Below are positions 1-6,601 of a stretch of 44,209 nt of DNA, piece by piece. Origin of the DNA: Candidatus Acidiferrum typicum (GTDB lineage: Bacteria > Acidobacteriota > Terriglobia > Acidiferrales > UBA7541); contig JAOAPV010000017.1 of the NCBI GenBank assembly GCA_025463055.1, positions 1-44,209 on the forward strand, written 5' to 3'. Position 1 is the stretch's first letter. Each line of letters opens with the position of its first letter. The notes below the pieces were generated by a model, which was not told the origin of the DNA, made no database searches, and was given only the letters and a program-made list of their open reading frames with translations. Position numbers and translations under genes: made by a program.

Positions 1-22
1 TGCTTGCTACACCAAGCAAGCA
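1..22. repeat. Perfect 8-bp stem hairpin at the window edge
   Basis: TGCTTGCT (1-8) is followed by a six-base loop and its exact reverse complement AGCAAGCA (15-22). No T-run follows on the plus strand, so this is not a clear intrinsic terminator. It may belong to a gene cut off by the window start. Confidence 0.4.
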
Positions 23-136
23 CCTGAAGAACACCCATGAGGGCGATGGCTAGGTGTACGATGCGGCAAATCGTAGCATCTCACCGTGGGACGCGATCTC
101 GCACACCAATAATCAGGACTCGCGTCCTACACCCCA

Positions 137-403
137 CTACTTGCAGGCTAGGTCGCTCTCTACCAACCTTCGGAACTCATTTTCCGCATCCGTCGTGCTT
201 TGATACTGGCCGCTCTCGCAGTGCTCCTTGATACGCACCAAAATCCGCTGGATTGCGCGGCGGCAGGTAGCGGTTTTATTCGCCTGTAATTGCTTCGCCA
301 AGCGGTCGAGGAAGGCGGTTTCCATGAGAGTTGGATTATATGTCGCTAGAAAAGATAGGCCCACCGCATTAATTGGGACGGAACAGCCGTCTGAGCGCCT
401 CAA
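137..403 (-). CDS. Small hypothetical protein
   Basis: This is a reading frame of 88 codons. The most protein-like part starts at an internal Met at 322 (METAFLDRL) and gives 61 charged, predominantly helical residues rich in Lys, Arg, Glu and Gln. No signal peptide, membrane segment or known domain is recognised. No clear ribosome site precedes either start. It lies 3 bp downstream of another short frame on the same strand (407-595), so the two could be a small operon or the broken halves of one gene. Function unknown. Confidence 0.35.
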   Translation of the reverse strand: MRRSDGCSVPINAVGLSFLATYNPTLMETAFLDRLAKQLQANKTATCRRAIQRILVRIKEHCESGQYQSTTDAENEFRRLVESDLACK

Positions 404-406
404 GTT

Positions 407-595
407 CTACCGCGTGATTTCGAACGCCCCAATAATCTTGCTCAATAATTCCATGCTCAACTGATAGAAGGAGTCCTGCATAGCTAGACGCTCCGCGACG
501 TTGGCCCGCTTGTAGAGTTCGGATTGCGCGGAATAGTGCTTGAAAACCGCCTCTATCTTGAGCCGCATTTCAATATATGCATCGCGCTCGGGCAT
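407..595 (-). CDS. Small hypothetical helical protein
   Basis: This 62-residue frame begins MPERDAYIEMRLKIEAVF and looks like a helical bundle, with charged residues alternating with Leu/Ile/Ala. A weak GGCGG stands just before the ATG. No domain is recognised. Its stop lies 3 bp from the next minus-strand frame. Codon composition looks plausibly coding, but size and lack of homology keep confidence low. No other gene is visible between 596 and 796. Confidence 0.35.
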   Translation of the reverse strand: MPERDAYIEMRLKIEAVFKHYSAQSELYKRANVAERLAMQDSFYQLSMELLSKIIGAFEITR

Positions 596-796
596 GGACC
601 GCCAGGAACTGGCACTAAGGGAACTGGATGTCCCTCAAGCTGCTTCCATCCGCTTAGACGCTAACAGGCGGCTACGCCTGGGATCCACTGTACATTCGAA
701 CAATTTTAGGGCAAGGTCCGGAAGTTCCAACACAATTCTGACTAGTACAGGACACGTCATAGCAGGGTTCTCAAAACTCCACGCCGGGTGCAATAA

Positions 797-1177
797 TCAT
801 TCTCCCCTCGGAATCTCCTCGAGACTGTTGTAGATCCTCAACCCAAGGCTTCGTCCCACACGCACCATTTCGTCCGCTCCAACCGAGGGTCCACCTACGC
901 GAAGCACTCCATCACACTTCGCCAGTACTCGCACTGCGATCGGATGGAATATTTCATTGAACGCATCATCACCCAAGGTCCTGGAGCCGGCAAGCGCAAC
1001 CAGCGGAAGCGCCAACCATTCGCCCAGAATCGGGATGTGTCCGGCACGGAAGATCGGCAGAGCATAAGACTCCATCTCTTCGACGTTTTTTCGGATCAGT
1101 GCGGGATCGTCATTCGTCCCAGAGCGATACGGCCCGGCGATCAAGATCATCATCGATTTGACTGAATTTGAGCTCAC
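797..1177 (-). CDS. DUF4406-type nucleoside 2-deoxyribosyltransferase-like protein
   Basis: The protein has 126 residues. Near its start is MMILIAGPYRSG, the typical opening of DUF4406 and related nucleoside 2-deoxyribosyltransferase-fold proteins. The C-terminal part contains CDGVLRVGGPSVGADEMV, matching the family pattern in which a 'SxGA..E' segment follows a strand with Asp. The likely start is GTG at 1177, preceded about 6 nt away by GAGGGAG; internal ATGs at 1153 and 1150 are alternatives. The fold suggests binding of a nucleoside or nucleotide, but the true reaction of DUF4406 proteins is not established. It is monocistronic and divergent from the gene at 1359, sharing a roughly 180-bp upstream region. 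Confidence 0.7.
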   Translation of the reverse strand: MSSNSVKSMMILIAGPYRSGTNDDPALIRKNVEEMESYALPIFRAGHIPILGEWLALPLVALAGSRTLGDDAFNEIFHPIAVRVLAKCDGVLRVGGPSVGADEMVRVGRSLGLRIYNSLEEIPRGE

Positions 1178-1358
1178 AGATTTCTCCCTCGTAGGATCGT
1201 CTTAGGACGCCGACCTTGCGCAATGTACACCACCGCGTTGTGCAACAAGGTACACAGCTATTAATAATAAAAAAGGAGATAGCCGAGAGGATTAGGCGTA
1301 TAGTGTTGGCACTCGCACTACAAAACGCGATCCTTCGCAAGATCTGGGGCACTTAGAA

Positions 1359-2900
1359 ATGGCAAAGAAGACACTCCCCGGCGAACAGAACTCTCCGTCG
1401 ACATGGATAAAGGGCATATCGGATTCTCGTCTTAGCGAAATGCTTGCTAAGCGCGCGCGCCTAAACGCCCCCGCCTCAACCTCCGGGACCGAAATCGCGC
1501 GCCAACCAGGCTTTGTCTTCTTGCGTCCACCGTGTAAAGGCATCGATTGCCCGGAAAATGGCGGTGACGGCCCGCCCCATGACCCCTGCAGAGGGTTGCC
1601 GTTTGTCTGGCCGCCAGTGGTCGCGGTCAAAATCCTCGCGCCTGACTTCACCTGTCCTGAGCAATCTGTCCTGGATCAGATTAAGCAGGCCGTCGCAAGA
1701 AATCTCGCACCATTCAAGTTCACGAACCCGGACGTGCGAGTGAGCTGTGGCGGTGAACCTCCGTTCATTACCGTCCTCATATGGCCGAGTCAGGTAGCAC
1801 CGAACTCCTGCAACGACCTAGCGAGACGTCGCGCCGAATTGCCGGGCTACATGAATCAGAATGGGGGCTTCGGAATTTACATCGGCGCGGGCTTGATTAG
1901 AAACCTTGCACAGGCGGCACTTGACGCCACGCGTACACTGGATGGAGACGGTGCGCCCAGCAACGACGGACCTATACATTTGACGGGTCTATCCGTTGAC
2001 TTTATCGAGCACGACGTGACTAAGACGACTCTCAATAATATTATTAAGACCTACATTACCGGCTACGATGAACGGCCCTGGCCTGATGTCGGGTTCACCG
2101 TGACCTTGACCGACGTGCTCTGCAATATCCCTACTTTGCATGCTGTGTCGACGTCCAATGTCGATAAAAGCGGCCTCGATGAGTTCCTTGCCGTGGCTCT
2201 TTTCCCCGTCGCATTTGTCTCTTCCATATTTCCTCCGTTAACGTTCCTGCTTCTTAACGATCTCGAGGCGTACCAAGTTCAACCGCATGACTCGAACACG
2301 GGCGGCGTCGGCGCACGCCTTCTTGCGACAATACCGGATGAGATTCCGTTGCCACACACGGGAGGCTTGCCGAACAGCATTGCACTGGCACGGCTAGGTC
2401 CCGGAGGCGCTGGGGGGCTTCCGACGGTCATGTCGGAGAGCAGAAAGAAGCTCGTCATCAACTACGGCCAACCGATTGTAAACGACTCAGGACTTTACGT
2501 CTCAGGCGCCGTGCAGATCCCTTTTCCTGATCGCGTGCCTGCGGTTCATATCATCGGTCCCACGAGTTTGGCGATGGATCTCAATGCCACTCAAACCTTT
2601 GGGTACTTCAGCGTTGAGCCTACCGATTTCTACGGAAAGCTTTCCTTCGTTTGGACCGGAGGACCAGTTGTCAACATACCGTCGCCGAATGCGAAGAGGA
2701 CGGCCATCTTCTTCCACAGGGGAACCGCGCGACCGGGGGACAGTATAGATTTCACCGTCAGCGTTCACGTTTCCGACACCGATGGCAGCAGCGTGACGAC
2801 GTCACTCACGGTGACCGTCTCCGTCAGTGATCGAAGTGATGGTCTCCCCCCCATATGTAAGATCAAACCTTGGTTGGCGGAATGTCAGCCTCCGAGCTGA
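1359..2900 (+). CDS. Hypothetical protein with C-terminal Ig-like/PKD-like domain
   Basis: The protein has 513 residues and is not recognised as a whole. The N-terminus (MAKKTLPGEQNSPSTW) has no signal peptide. Residues about 50-110 are Cys/Pro-rich with CKGIDCPENGG. A hydrophobic stretch around residues 278-300 (VALFPVAFVSSIFPPLTFLL) could be a membrane or buried segment. The last 120 residues (from about VPAVHIIGPTSLAMD) alternate beta strands and end in Thr/Val/Ser-rich SLTVTVSVSD, like PKD/Ig-type domains of surface proteins. Six or more cysteines are spread over the chain. No obvious SD precedes the ATG. An intrinsic terminator follows at 3027. Function unknown; a secreted or structural role is only inference. 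Confidence 0.6.
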   Translation: MAKKTLPGEQNSPSTWIKGISDSRLSEMLAKRARLNAPASTSGTEIARQPGFVFLRPPCKGIDCPENGGDGPPHDPCRGLPFVWPPVVAVKILAPDFTCPEQSVLDQIKQAVARNLAPFKFTNPDVRVSCGGEPPFITVLIWPSQVAPNSCNDLARRRAELPGYMNQNGGFGIYIGAGLIRNLAQAALDATRTLDGDGAPSNDGPIHLTGLSVDFIEHDVTKTTLNNIIKTYITGYDERPWPDVGFTVTLTDVLCNIPTLHAVSTSNVDKSGLDEFLAVALFPVAFVSSIFPPLTFLLLNDLEAYQVQPHDSNTGGVGARLLATIPDEIPLPHTGGLPNSIALARLGPGGAGGLPTVMSESRKKLVINYGQPIVNDSGLYVSGAVQIPFPDRVPAVHIIGPTSLAMDLNATQTFGYFSVEPTDFYGKLSFVWTGGPVVNIPSPNAKRTAIFFHRGTARPGDSIDFTVSVHVSDTDGSSVTTSLTVTVSVSDRSDGLPPICKIKPWLAECQPPS

Positions 2901-3026
2901 ATGCACGACGATACCGTCGCATGGCCAAACCGTTCCGACGCCGTCGGACAGACCCACGTTGGTTGATTCTTAATGAAAATGTTCAACCACGGCGGGTGGC
3001 AAACAGGTTTGGAAGAAATTGGGTGC

Positions 3027-3062
3027 CGCATCCCTTCGCGCCTCTCGAAGGGTGCGGTTTTT
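3027..3062 (+). terminator. Intrinsic terminator after the 513-residue gene
   Basis: The arm CGCATCCCTTCG (3027-3038) pairs with CGAAGGGTGCG (3046-3056), with one bulged T, across a 7-nt loop. A run of five Ts (3058-3062) follows. It sits 127 bp past the stop at 2900. Its 3' arm and T-run form part of the left copy of the direct repeat that brackets the Ubl cassette. Confidence 0.65.
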
Positions 3063-3072
3063 GAATTTTCCT
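3045..3072 (+). repeat. Left copy of 28-bp direct repeat flanking the Ubl cassette
   Basis: This matches 6649-6676 in 25 of 28 positions (mismatches at repeat positions 12, 23 and 24), in the same orientation and 3,604 bp apart. The shared core reads TCGAAGGGTGC, one variable base, then GTTTTTGAAT. The pair exactly brackets the ubiquitin-like cassette. Weaker similarity may extend about 20 bp upstream. Confidence 0.6.
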
Positions 3073-3079
3073 CGCAGCC

Positions 3080-3193
3080 AACTTCGTTCCATGCGATCGG
3101 ATCTTCCGGCACCTCCTCGTTTGCCGTGAAATACATCATCCGCTTCTCAAGCTCAGAAAGCGGCACGCCCTCAATCTGCGCCTGCCCAGCCAT
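3080..3193 (-). pseudogene. N-terminal remnant of an unidentified gene at the cassette edge
   Basis: Read on the minus strand from Met at 3193, about 38 residues look coding: MAGQAQIEGVPLSELEK and then RMMYFTANEEVPEDP. The 'PLSELEKRMMYFT' opening resembles the start of a small bacterial hypothetical family whose name I cannot give. After 'IAWNEV' the frame runs into the left direct repeat and becomes unstructured, so the gene seems cut there. It lies 57 bp downstream of the ThiF stop and could have been the last gene of the Ubl operon. It may also be an unrelated remnant captured at the boundary. Confidence 0.4.
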
Positions 3194-3249
3194 CGCAACA
3201 AGGCAAAAAAAGGCACATCGGGGTAGCGATGATTGTTTCCAGCTCTGTT

Positions 3250-4053
3250 TCACAGCTCAATAGGAATGGGATCCCCCAAATCGTCGTCCGAAAAGTGCGG
3301 GCAAAATCTTAAGGCCAGATTCCTAAGGGTGAGGCTCTCTTTCAGGGTGTTCTCGTTACCGTCGAATACGATGTATGTAAATCTTGGCGCACGCTTGGTC
3401 CAGCCGGTGACCAGATCCACCGCCAGTCCCACAGCAGCCGATGCGAGAATACCGTTTGGCCAGACAACTTGTGGGCGTCCTCCGGCCTTTCCATACTTCT
3501 CGGCTTCCTCCTTCAATTTGGCATCGGTTAGAAATCCCATGCAGCGCATGCAAATGTTGCCCGGCGAGGAAAGAATCACCTGTCCGCCAATGACGGGCGG
3601 CTTTTCGCCGTGCACGTCCATTCCGATGTCAATGTAGTGCATCATGTACCGCCTGCACGCCATCTCAAGCTCGGAACGCCCCTGATAACCGTCGATGCAT
3701 CCGAACACAATTTCGCACTCACGCAGAAGTTCAGGCCTTTCCTGCCAGCGTCCTGCGAAACTCCTAACTTCGGCGCTCGGCTGTAGCCCAGAGATGACCG
3801 TCTTCGCAATGTGAAGTTTCGGCGTCTCTGCCCGTACATCGAGACTCTTTGCCCCGACCAATCGATTCAGATTGGACTCTTCGACGATATCTCCATCAAA
3901 CAGCACGTACCGCCGAAATCCGATATGCGCCAACTGCTGAACAACATGCGAGCCACCCCCGCCAAGACCGGCTAGCCCCACTGTGCAGTTCGCTATACGC
4001 TCATCGGCATCCGGTCCCAGAAACGATTGCCGCGCAAATCTCTCGGTGGCCAT
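3250..4053 (-). CDS. ThiF/E1-like adenylyltransferase of a prokaryotic Ubl system
   Basis: The protein has 267 residues. The nucleotide-binding loop is LAGLGGGGS (about 28-35), followed by the acidic DGD (53-55) and NLNRL (61-65), the usual Mg-ATP-contacting elements of E1/ThiF/MoeB enzymes. Cysteines that could form the Ubl thioester or bind metal are C133 (ACRRYMM) and C168/C171 (CMRC). The family adenylates the C-terminus of a ubiquitin-like protein and may then hold it as a thioester. Here the partner is presumably the tandem Ubl encoded three genes upstream. Its ATG overlaps the JAB stop codon (TAATG), so the genes are translationally coupled. Only one CxxC pair is evident, unlike E1s with a four-Cys zinc site. 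Confidence 0.9.
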   Translation of the reverse strand: MATERFARQSFLGPDADERIANCTVGLAGLGGGGSHVVQQLAHIGFRRYVLFDGDIVEESNLNRLVGAKSLDVRAETPKLHIAKTVISGLQPSAEVRSFAGRWQERPELLRECEIVFGCIDGYQGRSELEMACRRYMMHYIDIGMDVHGEKPPVIGGQVILSSPGNICMRCMGFLTDAKLKEEAEKYGKAGGRPQVVWPNGILASAAVGLAVDLVTGWTKRAPRFTYIVFDGNENTLKESLTLRNLALRFCPHFSDDDLGDPIPIEL

Positions 4054-4577
4054 TACGCTGCGCTCCTGTCAAAAACTCCAAGGGGATGCCCGATTACACA
4101 GATCTTCGAAGCGGCAACGACTTCGTTTTTCCGTGCAGACCACACCCACGCGGAACCGTGATTCAAACTGAGGATCAGAATTCCATGAGCCGCTTCAGTT
4201 CCAACCGCGTGGAAGCCTCGCACCATCTCGGGAAGCTCGCGTCGGTCCACCACGCTCATACCCGTGTTTCCTTTATGCCCATGCAAGTGAACGTGAAAAA
4301 CGCCTTCTCGCGTTCTCCGTCCGCGATAGGCCGCCTGCATCCCCCAAGTAATCGCCTCACAGCCGATGCGGGCACCCACCCCATGGTCCTCTATATATTG
4401 ATCGTCTGGGATGGAGTGGTAACCATGCAGCAGCACCAGGTTTCCCGAGTCTGCGAGCGAGCCGAGACGCGCCAGCACAAAACCCACGCGCTCGGCAGCA
4501 AACGGGTGGGGCCTCGACAGATCCTCCAACATCGAGGCGTACAAAGAACCGTTCATCTTTATCGATATTCTTTTCAT
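4053..4577 (-). CDS. JAB/JAMM (MPN) metalloprotease of the Ubl cassette
   Basis: The protein has 174 residues from the ATG at 4577, chosen because it overlaps the E2 stop as ATGA. JAMM elements: a likely catalytic Glu, E30 (AAERVGFVL), and the segment HVHLHGHKGNTGMSVVD (95-111) carrying the His cluster, S108 and D111. Canonical JAMM spacing is HxH, seven residues, then SxxD. Here H97/H99 leaves eight and H99/H101 leaves six, so ligand assignment is unclear. The family removes or trims ubiquitin-like proteins and desampylates conjugates. In this operon it would process the tandem Ubl (which ends in Gly plus three residues) or remove it from targets. Confidence 0.85.
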   Translation of the reverse strand: MKRISIKMNGSLYASMLEDLSRPHPFAAERVGFVLARLGSLADSGNLVLLHGYHSIPDDQYIEDHGVGARIGCEAITWGMQAAYRGRRTREGVFHVHLHGHKGNTGMSVVDRRELPEMVRGFHAVGTEAAHGILILSLNHGSAWVWSARKNEVVAASKICVIGHPLGVFDRSAA

Positions 4578-4921
4578 CTCGTAAATCCCGTCAGATGAGC
4601 CAACAAAATGTCCACGAGCCTCGGGGCTGTTAGGGTGACCCGCCAAGAGAACGCAAACCAGTTCCTCTCGCAGATGCGCGCGTTGCTAACGTTCCAGTTT
4701 CTGGAGAATGCAGATTTAACCTGAACTGAAAAGTAGAGTTGCGACGGGTAGCCATCTGCGCCATTAAAGGGGCGAAGCAATGCATCGCACTTTTGGGGTT
4801 CGCAGCCATTCGGTAGCTGCAAGTCCTCGAGAAGCAAATACATGCGGCCCTCCATGAGACCGATCACTTTCCCACAGTAGGGCCTCAGCGCCTCAATTTG
4901 TTCCGTCGGATAGTCAGTCAT
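4574..4921 (-). CDS. E2-like protein (prokaryotic E2 family E type)
   Basis: The protein has 115 residues. It shows LQLPNGCEPQKCDALLRP followed by ADGYPSQLYFSV, the strand-turn pattern of bacterial E2/UBC-like proteins near ThiF and JAB genes, and ends with a helix containing LVDILLAHL. Four cysteines are present: C16, C40, C45 and C84. C84 (ARICERNWFAFSW) lies after the YP-containing strand, where classical E2s carry their active Cys before a Trp, so it is the best candidate. It starts 6 bp after the Ubl stop and overlaps the JAB start. Role by family: accept activated Ubl from E1 and pass it to a target. Not all E2 family E proteins keep the Cys. Confidence 0.8.
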   Translation of the reverse strand: MTDYPTEQIEALRPYCGKVIGLMEGRMYLLLEDLQLPNGCEPQKCDALLRPFNGADGYPSQLYFSVQVKSAFSRNWNVSNARICERNWFAFSWRVTLTAPRLVDILLAHLTGFTR

Positions 4922-4927
4922 GTCCGC

Positions 4928-5434
4928 TCACGATGACGCCCCCGACTGCACTTGCGTGAAGAAAATCTCACACCCTTTAATTTTCACGGGCCGATCGGGC
5001 GGCACGGGCATCGGCGGACCCTCCTTCTCCTCCAGCAGGACGTAACCTTCGGGCGTCTTGTTCACCTTGCCCAAAATCTCTGCAACAGTGCGGTCTCCTC
5101 TTTCGATACGGTAAGCAAGCCCATCGATAAAGATTTCGACGACATCTTTGTGAGCTGTAATGAAGCCCTTAAGCCCTTTCTTCCGAAGATCCACTTCTTC
5201 CTTTGGCTCAACCACATCGTTTTCACAGTGCGTGAACTCCTCGATGAGTTCGAACGCGCAGGGACGCTTGCCGACCTTTCCGAGCAAAAACTCCCCGGTG
5301 GGCCGCGGCGTATCGATCTCGAACTTCTCTCCATCGATTCGAACGTGGTACCTGTGCGCGTGCGGGACTTCCGCTCCGCGCTGCGCATATTCGAAGATAT
5401 CCACTGCTGGTTCTTGGCTCTGCGGAAAGTCCAT
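4928..5434 (-). CDS. Tandem ubiquitin-like (multiubiquitin-type) protein
   Basis: The protein has 168 residues from ATG 5434, which is preceded by GAGGAGG at a 9-nt spacing; frames extending upstream run through the promoter and are rejected. It holds two beta-grasp repeats. The first (about 25-93) starts HRYHVRIDGEKFEIDTP and the second (about 96-160) starts VEIFIDGLAYRIERGDRT. Both show strand-turn-strand, the helix-leading 'T..E(I/F)L.KVGK/KVNK' and a closing strand (GLKGFITA / CEIFFTQVQ). The C-terminus is VQSGASS, so cleavage after the single Gly would expose a conjugatable end. It is the first gene of the Ubl operon, divergent from the XRE gene. It may be used whole, or as separate units if cut between repeats. 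Confidence 0.85.
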   Translation of the reverse strand: MDFPQSQEPAVDIFEYAQRGAEVPHAHRYHVRIDGEKFEIDTPRPTGEFLLGKVGKRPCAFELIEEFTHCENDVVEPKEEVDLRKKGLKGFITAHKDVVEIFIDGLAYRIERGDRTVAEILGKVNKTPEGYVLLEEKEGPPMPVPPDRPVKIKGCEIFFTQVQSGASS

Positions 5435-5511
5435 GATTGGGTGCCTCCTCGAGTTGTGCAGTCCGCTCCACAAAGGTCTTTGCTTTTCGCCAAGACACGT
5501 CGTGTGCGATA

Positions 5512-5576
5512 ATTCTCGTACACGAGAATACGCAAAAGGCGAATTCTCGTCAAGTAGCTTTTCTCGCAGGAGAGAA
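5512..5576. promoter_or_regulatory. Operator-like palindromes in the divergent Ubl/XRE promoter
   Basis: ATTCTCGTACACGAGAAT (5512-5529) is a perfect 8-bp inverted repeat with a 2-bp centre. A further half-site ATTCTCGT occurs at 5543-5550. A second, looser dyad TTCTC/GAGAA spans 5561-5576. All lie between the starts of the Ubl operon (5434) and the XRE gene (5612). These are natural binding sites for the adjacent XRE protein (inference). Confidence 0.55.
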
Positions 5577-5611
5577 GTACAATCCCACCAACCCACCTCT
5601 AAAGGAGGCAA

Positions 5612-5995
5612 ATGGCTGACGGCATTGATGTTGCACGGCTCGGACGCCTTGTTCGAAAAAAACGCGAGGAAGACGATCTTTCCCTCCGCGACCTCGCTAA
5701 AATCACAAAAATGAAAATCCCGACTCTTTCTAGAATTGAACGCGGTGCCTCGAAGGATGTGGCCACTGCGTCTTTCCTCGCTTTATCGGAGTGGCTAGGA
5801 GAAGACTTGGAAGAACTGCGCCCACAAAAACCAAAACCCATCGTTCGAAAGAAAAAGGTCGTCGAGCACACCCCAGACATTGTCGAAGTCTATCTTCGCG
5901 CCGATAAAAACCTAGACCGCCAAACCGCCGAGGCGCTCTCCCATCTCTTCCGCAACGCTTACGACAACTACATGAAGTCCCTAAAGAAAGGGTAG
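5612..5995 (+). CDS. XRE-family HTH transcriptional regulator
   Basis: The protein has 127 residues. A helix-turn-helix of the Cro/C1 type spans about residues 8-65: LRDLAKITKMKIPTLSRIE is the scaffold and recognition helix, followed by ALSEWLGEDLEEL. A Lys-rich linker (RPQKPKPIVRKKKVV) leads to a C-terminal helical part (about 90-127) that may dimerise or contact the ImmA-like partner. The start is certain, since AAAGGAGG (5601-5608) precedes ATG 5612 closely. It overlooks palindromes at 5512-5576 and is followed one base after its stop by the ImmA/IrrE gene. XRE-ImmA pairs usually work as a repressor relieved by proteolysis or inactivation. Its target here is probably the Ubl operon and itself. 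Confidence 0.9.
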   Translation: MADGIDVARLGRLVRKKREEDDLSLRDLAKITKMKIPTLSRIERGASKDVATASFLALSEWLGEDLEELRPQKPKPIVRKKKVVEHTPDIVEVYLRADKNLDRQTAEALSHLFRNAYDNYMKSLKKG

Positions 5996-5996
5996 T

Positions 5997-6587
5997 GTGC
6001 TATTGCCGTTCTCCCTGCGAGCCCGAGCGTGGGAACCACATGGCATTGCTCTGCGCAAACGGCTCAATCTTTCAACCCATCACCTGCTCGATCCCTTCAA
6101 ACTCGCGCCATTAATCGGCCTTCGTCTTCTTGATTTGGACGATGAATGTGCGGGGTTGCCAAAAGCTTTTCGCCAACAACTGCTCGTCCATGGAAAGAGA
6201 CAGTGGTCCGGCGGCGTGTACGCCCAGCCGCTACCGGACGGTTCGCGAATTTGTATTCTCAACTCGCGGCACGATCCGCGCCGCATCAAAATCACGCTTA
6301 TGGAAGAAGTTGCGCACATCTACTTGAAACATCCGCCCACCGGTCTCATTCGCTCTATGGACGGATTACGGATGAGGGGATACGACAAGAAGCAGGAGCA
6401 AGAGGCCTATGGAGTGGGAGCTGCTGCACTTCTTCCGTGGGCTGCGATATTTCCGGCAGTCAATCGAGGAATGGCGATTGATGAGCTTGCTGAACAATTT
6501 GAAGTGAGTTCGCAGTTAGTCGACTATCGCATCAAAATCACGGGGGCCCACACACTCTACAAAGCCAGGCAGCGCTCCCTCACCTAA
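5997..6587 (+). CDS. ImmA/IrrE-family (DUF955) metallopeptidase-like protein
   Basis: The protein has 196 residues from a GTG codon one base after the XRE stop, implying translational coupling. The family's metal site region reads LMEEVAHIYLKH (101-112), where the usual HExxH is EExxH: the first His is Glu103, while E104 and H107 remain. The downstream ligand helix QEQEAYGVGAAALLP (about 133-147) is intact. Relatives such as ImmA cleave XRE repressors of mobile elements. A protein lacking one zinc ligand could be a non-proteolytic sensor or use a variant site. The C-terminal part (AIDELAEQFEVSSQLVDYRI) is the helical segment usual for the family. A perfect palindrome overlaps the stop codon. 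Confidence 0.85.
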   Translation: MLLPFSLRARAWEPHGIALRKRLNLSTHHLLDPFKLAPLIGLRLLDLDDECAGLPKAFRQQLLVHGKRQWSGGVYAQPLPDGSRICILNSRHDPRRIKITLMEEVAHIYLKHPPTGLIRSMDGLRMRGYDKKQEQEAYGVGAAALLPWAAIFPAVNRGMAIDELAEQFEVSSQLVDYRIKITGAHTLYKARQRSLT

Positions 6588-6601
6588 ATGCCCGGGCATT
6601 T
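6586..6601. terminator. Perfect palindrome overlapping the ImmA stop
   Basis: AAATGCCCGGGCATTT is a 16-bp perfect palindrome that begins inside the TAA stop of the ImmA-like gene. With almost no loop and only TTTA after the GC core, it may serve as a weak terminator or 3'-end stabiliser, or as a dimer-binding or recombination site. Confidence 0.4.

Noticed and set aside
3849-4598. 249-codon plus-strand frame over the ThiF/JAB genes
   Set aside because: It is antisense to two genes with clear motifs; residues are biased to Arg, His and Ser with no domain.
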